From an uncultured Bacteroidales bacterium (lineage in GTDB: Bacteria > Bacteroidota > Bacteroidia > Bacteroidales > Paludibacteraceae): a stretch of 8,450 bases of DNA. Position numbers and translations under genes: made by a program. Below, piece by piece: positions 6,674 to 8,450 of the stretch. Position 1 is the stretch's first letter. Each line of letters starts with the position of its first letter. The notes under the pieces were generated by a model. The model was not told the origin of the DNA, did not search any database, and saw only the letters and a program-made list of their open reading frames with translations. The DNA lies in assembly GCA_937907165.1 (NCBI GenBank), contig CALCUH010000205.1:1-8450 (forward strand), read 5' to 3'.

Positions 6674-7564
6674 ATGGGTAGTTTATTAAACGACGTGTTT
6701 TCAACCATCTCTTCCGTAGCAAAAAGCAAAGCGGCGAAAGACATCATCAACACAATCAGTAAAGGAGGTTCCGCTAAGGACATCATCGAGTCAATCAACG
6801 GAGGCGGAGGCATCGACATCGCAGCAGGTCTGAAGGCGGCATTGAAAGTCGGCATCGAAACTGCGGCGACCAATCTAGGTAAAAAAGACGGATTCCTCGC
6901 AGATGCGGCCGTTCGCATCGGTCTTCCGGAAGAGGCGCTCACCGTTTTCAACGCAGTGCAGTCCCTCTCACAAAACGCGACGTTCAACTCGCTTCTCAAC
7001 GCCACGGGCGCAAGCATTCCGTCATCAGACACAGTCGTCACCCTACTCAATAGGGCTGCCGAAGACGCGGCGCCACAATCAGTGGACATCTTCGCCAACG
7101 CCATCACCAGCATGAGCATAGCCGACGCCAAGAACATTCTCTTCGGCGCTGACAACGCAGCCACCACCTACTTGAAGGACAACACCTTCACCCAATTGCA
7201 AAACGCATTCATGCCAACCATCACCAACTCGTTGGGCGCCGTAAAGATCGCCAACACGACACCTAACGCAGCGTGGGAGACTTTCGCCACCTACAACAAC
7301 AAACTGGTGGAGATGATGGACAGCAAGGCGGTGAAAGCCGGACTGGAAATCGCGAGAATGACGGGCGTCATCAAAGACGAATACTTCGAGAAACTAGGCG
7401 CCATCAAACCAGTCACCACAGACCTCTCCGACTACATCACAGGGAAAGCCCTCACAGGACTCTTCACGAAAGTGTCAGACAAGGAGTATGACATTCGCCA
7501 CAACGCCAGCGCTCGTGTAAGCGACGTATTACAGAGCGTGTTCGGACAATTGGACAAAAGATAA
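6674..7564 (+). CDS. DUF4197 domain-containing protein
   Basis: This 296-residue protein matches the uncharacterised DUF4197 family (PF13852-like); no biochemical function is known to me. Family-type segments in order: AAGLKAALKVGIETA (50-64), KKDGFLADAAVRIGLPEE (70-87), LLNRAAEDAAPQSVDIF (124-140), MSIADAKNILFGADNAATTY (147-166), LSDYITGKALTGLF (251-264) and IRHNASARVSDVLQSVFG (274-291). Many family members carry a signal peptide or lipoprotein signal. This one does not: residues 1-45 are an amphipathic Ala/Lys/Ser stretch with AKDII repeated twice (21-25, 34-38) and a GGGG at 43-46. The upstream frame meets a TGA at 6620-6622 with no other ATG between, so a hidden signal peptide on an N-terminal extension is excluded. 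It has its own promoter and a strong terminator, so it is monocistronic. Domain call is firm; cellular location and role are open. Confidence 0.88.
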   Translation: MGSLLNDVFSTISSVAKSKAAKDIINTISKGGSAKDIIESINGGGGIDIAAGLKAALKVGIETAATNLGKKDGFLADAAVRIGLPEEALTVFNAVQSLSQNATFNSLLNATGASIPSSDTVVTLLNRAAEDAAPQSVDIFANAITSMSIADAKNILFGADNAATTYLKDNTFTQLQNAFMPTITNSLGAVKIANTTPNAAWETFATYNNKLVEMMDSKAVKAGLEIARMTGVIKDEYFEKLGAIKPVTTDLSDYITGKALTGLFTKVSDKEYDIRHNASARVSDVLQSVFGQLDKR

Positions 7565-7622
7565 ATAGGCATCAGAGTGACAAAGGGCTGACGCCCATAC
7601 ATCATTCTAAAGAATCATACGG

Positions 7623-7652
7623 AGCATAGGGCGCAATCCCTATGCTTTTTTT
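7623..7652 (+). terminator. Terminator after the DUF4197 gene
   Basis: A 9-bp stem AGCATAGGG / CCCTATGCT (7623-7631 with 7638-7646) with the loop CGCAAT is followed by a run of T to 7652, a textbook intrinsic terminator 58 nt after the stop codon. Confidence 0.92.
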
Positions 7653-7668
7653 GTGATATTTTGTGATA
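7649..7668 (+). repeat. Tandem 10-bp duplication
   Basis: TTTTGTGATA occurs twice without a gap (7649-7658 and 7659-7668), beginning in the T-tract of the terminator. It looks like a replication-slippage duplication; no function is visible. Confidence 0.85.
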
Positions 7669-7714
7669 AACACCAATAGGCCAACACACCTTCATCCAAA
7701 CAACCCAATAATTG

Positions 7715-7745
7715 TAAACTTTTTATATTTTTGCAAAAAAGTTTA
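7715..7745. repeat. 10-bp perfect inverted repeat around the -7 box of the repeat-protein gene
   Basis: TAAACTTTTT (7715-7724) and AAAAAGTTTA (7736-7745) are exact reverse complements with an 11-nt spacer that contains most of the proposed -7 box. It could be an operator or a leader hairpin; the A/T-rich content makes chance possible. Confidence 0.5.
7726..7733 (+). promoter_or_regulatory. Candidate -7 box of the repeat-protein gene
   Basis: TATTTTTG matches TAnnTTTG exactly and ends 24 nt before the ATG. A TTG at 7712-7714 is too close (11 nt) to serve as a normal -33 element and none lies at the usual distance, so the promoter may need an activator or the match may be fortuitous. Confidence 0.45.
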
Positions 7746-7757
7746 TATTTCAGATAT

Positions 7758-8450
7758 ATGAGAAGCATACTACTTTCCATACTGCTCACACTGATGACCT
7801 TCAGTTGGGCGACCGCAGAGAACCATCTATATTTCACAGCTAACGAAGCCAACTCCACCATAGCCATCGAGAACAAAGGAGGAAATAATCCCAACTTAGA
7901 ATACTCGCTCGATGAGAAGAAGTGGAAGAAGATGGAAGCGGGGAAGCAATATGTATTAAAAAATAAAAGAGACAAAATATATCTAAGGGGAATGAACCCC
8001 GAAGGATTTTCGAAAAGCGACAGAAGCATATCCAAATTCGTCATGACCGGTTCCTTCAGTGCCAGCGGCAACGTTATGAGCCTCATCAACTATGAGGCAA
8101 ACGAGCGGACCATTCCAAACGACTATTGTTTCGCCCGTCTCTTCATGGATTGCAAGAATCTGGCAAACACACCCGAACTACCCGCCACGGAACTAACGAA
8201 AGGCTGTTACCTTGAGATGTTCAGAGGATGTGAGAAAATAACAACGGCGCCCACGTTGCCAGCCATGAATTTAGCGGAAGAGTGTTACGCAGGCATGTTC
8301 AGAGGTTGCGTAAAGCTACAAGAAGCACCAGAACTACCTGCCACGAAGATGGAGAAGAGCTGTTACGAAAGCATGTTCTACGGATGCGAGGGAATCACCC
8401 GATCACCCAAACTGCCCGCACTCCAATTGGCAGAGAACTGCTATGGACAG
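7758..8450 (+). CDS. Exported cysteine-containing repeat protein, BspA/leucine-rich-repeat-like (3' end outside window)
   Basis: The open frame of 231 codons runs off the window. Residues 1-20 are a Sec signal peptide (MRSILLSILLTLMTFSWATA, likely cleaved after ATA), so the protein is exported; no lipobox cysteine is present. Residues 22-112 form a leading domain of a type seen before such repeats in Bacteroidales proteins (LYFTANEANSTIAI, LEYSLDEKKWKKM, DKIYLRGMNPEGFSKSDR, FVMTGSFSASGNVMSL). From about residue 119 a 26-residue repeat begins, of pattern L-x3-CY-x2-MF-x-GC-x-K-[IL]-x-x-[AS]-P-x-LPA; cysteines recur at 124/132, 150/158, 176/184, 202/210 and 228, exactly 26 apart. The repeat resembles surface leucine-rich-repeat proteins of the BspA sort, used for adhesion or host contact in studied cases; that role is only inferred here. 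It follows a terminator and has its own leader. Confidence 0.85.
   Translation, partial: MRSILLSILLTLMTFSWATAENHLYFTANEANSTIAIENKGGNNPNLEYSLDEKKWKKMEAGKQYVLKNKRDKIYLRGMNPEGFSKSDRSISKFVMTGSFSASGNVMSLINYEANERTIPNDYCFARLFMDCKNLANTPELPATELTKGCYLEMFRGCEKITTAPTLPAMNLAEECYAGMFRGCVKLQEAPELPATKMEKSCYESMFYGCEGITRSPKLPALQLAENCYGQ

Noticed and set aside
6667..7167. 166-codon minus-strand frame with a hydrophobic start
   Set aside because: Antisense of the DUF4197 gene; the apparent hydrophobicity comes from Ala-rich codons read in reverse.
7715..7745. Invertible (phase-variable) promoter as in Bacteroides surface loci
   Set aside because: The inverted repeats are only 11 nt apart, far shorter than known invertible segments, and no recombinase gene is in the window.
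7640..8089. 149-codon minus-strand frame
   Set aside because: It is the reverse of the signal peptide and leading domain of the repeat-protein gene and starts inside that gene; no supporting signals.

Overview
The window looks like chromosomal DNA from a member of the Bacteroidales (Bacteroides, Parabacteroides or Prevotella type). The evidence is promoter-like boxes of the Bacteroidetes type (TTG, about 19-22 nt, TAnnTTTG), start codons with A/T-rich rather than Shine-Dalgarno leaders, the phoH-purC pair, and a cysteine-containing repeat surface protein of a kind common in that order. The placement is by recognition of protein and promoter style, not by a database search.

Left part (1-2786, minus strand): a phoH-family ATPase gene is followed 8 nt later by purC (SAICAR synthase), almost certainly as one transcription unit. 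A strong intrinsic terminator follows purC. Only 14 nt beyond its T-tract starts recF, whose 3' end leaves the window at base 1. These are housekeeping genes for RNA/ribosome metabolism (inferred for PhoH), purine synthesis and DNA repair.

Middle part (2787-5524): a 244-bp divergent intergenic region carries a candidate phoH promoter, an unexplained 8-bp hairpin and a near-consensus promoter for a plus-strand gene. That gene encodes an Rpn-type PD-(D/E)XK nuclease of the 'recombination-promoting nuclease/putative transposase' group, with eleven tandem Gly-x-x-x tetrapeptides near its C terminus. It is followed by hisS (histidyl-tRNA synthetase), with its own candidate promoter and a 14-bp hairpin terminator. 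The nuclease gene is the accessory-looking element, sitting between two housekeeping blocks.

Right part (5548-8450, plus strand): a BASS-superfamily membrane transporter, whose sodium-site motifs look altered; a DUF4197 protein without a signal peptide, behind a promoter with a perfect 14-bp palindrome on its -33 element and followed by a strong terminator; and the 5' part of an exported protein with a 26-residue repeat holding two cysteines per unit, which leaves the window at its 3' end. These three appear to be separately transcribed.

No tRNA, rRNA, CRISPR array, insertion sequence or phage module was seen. I see no convincing undescribed multi-gene system. The points most worth checking are the nuclease gene (repeat and possible intragenic product), the transporter's changed ion-site residues, the palindrome operator candidate and the cysteine-repeat protein.
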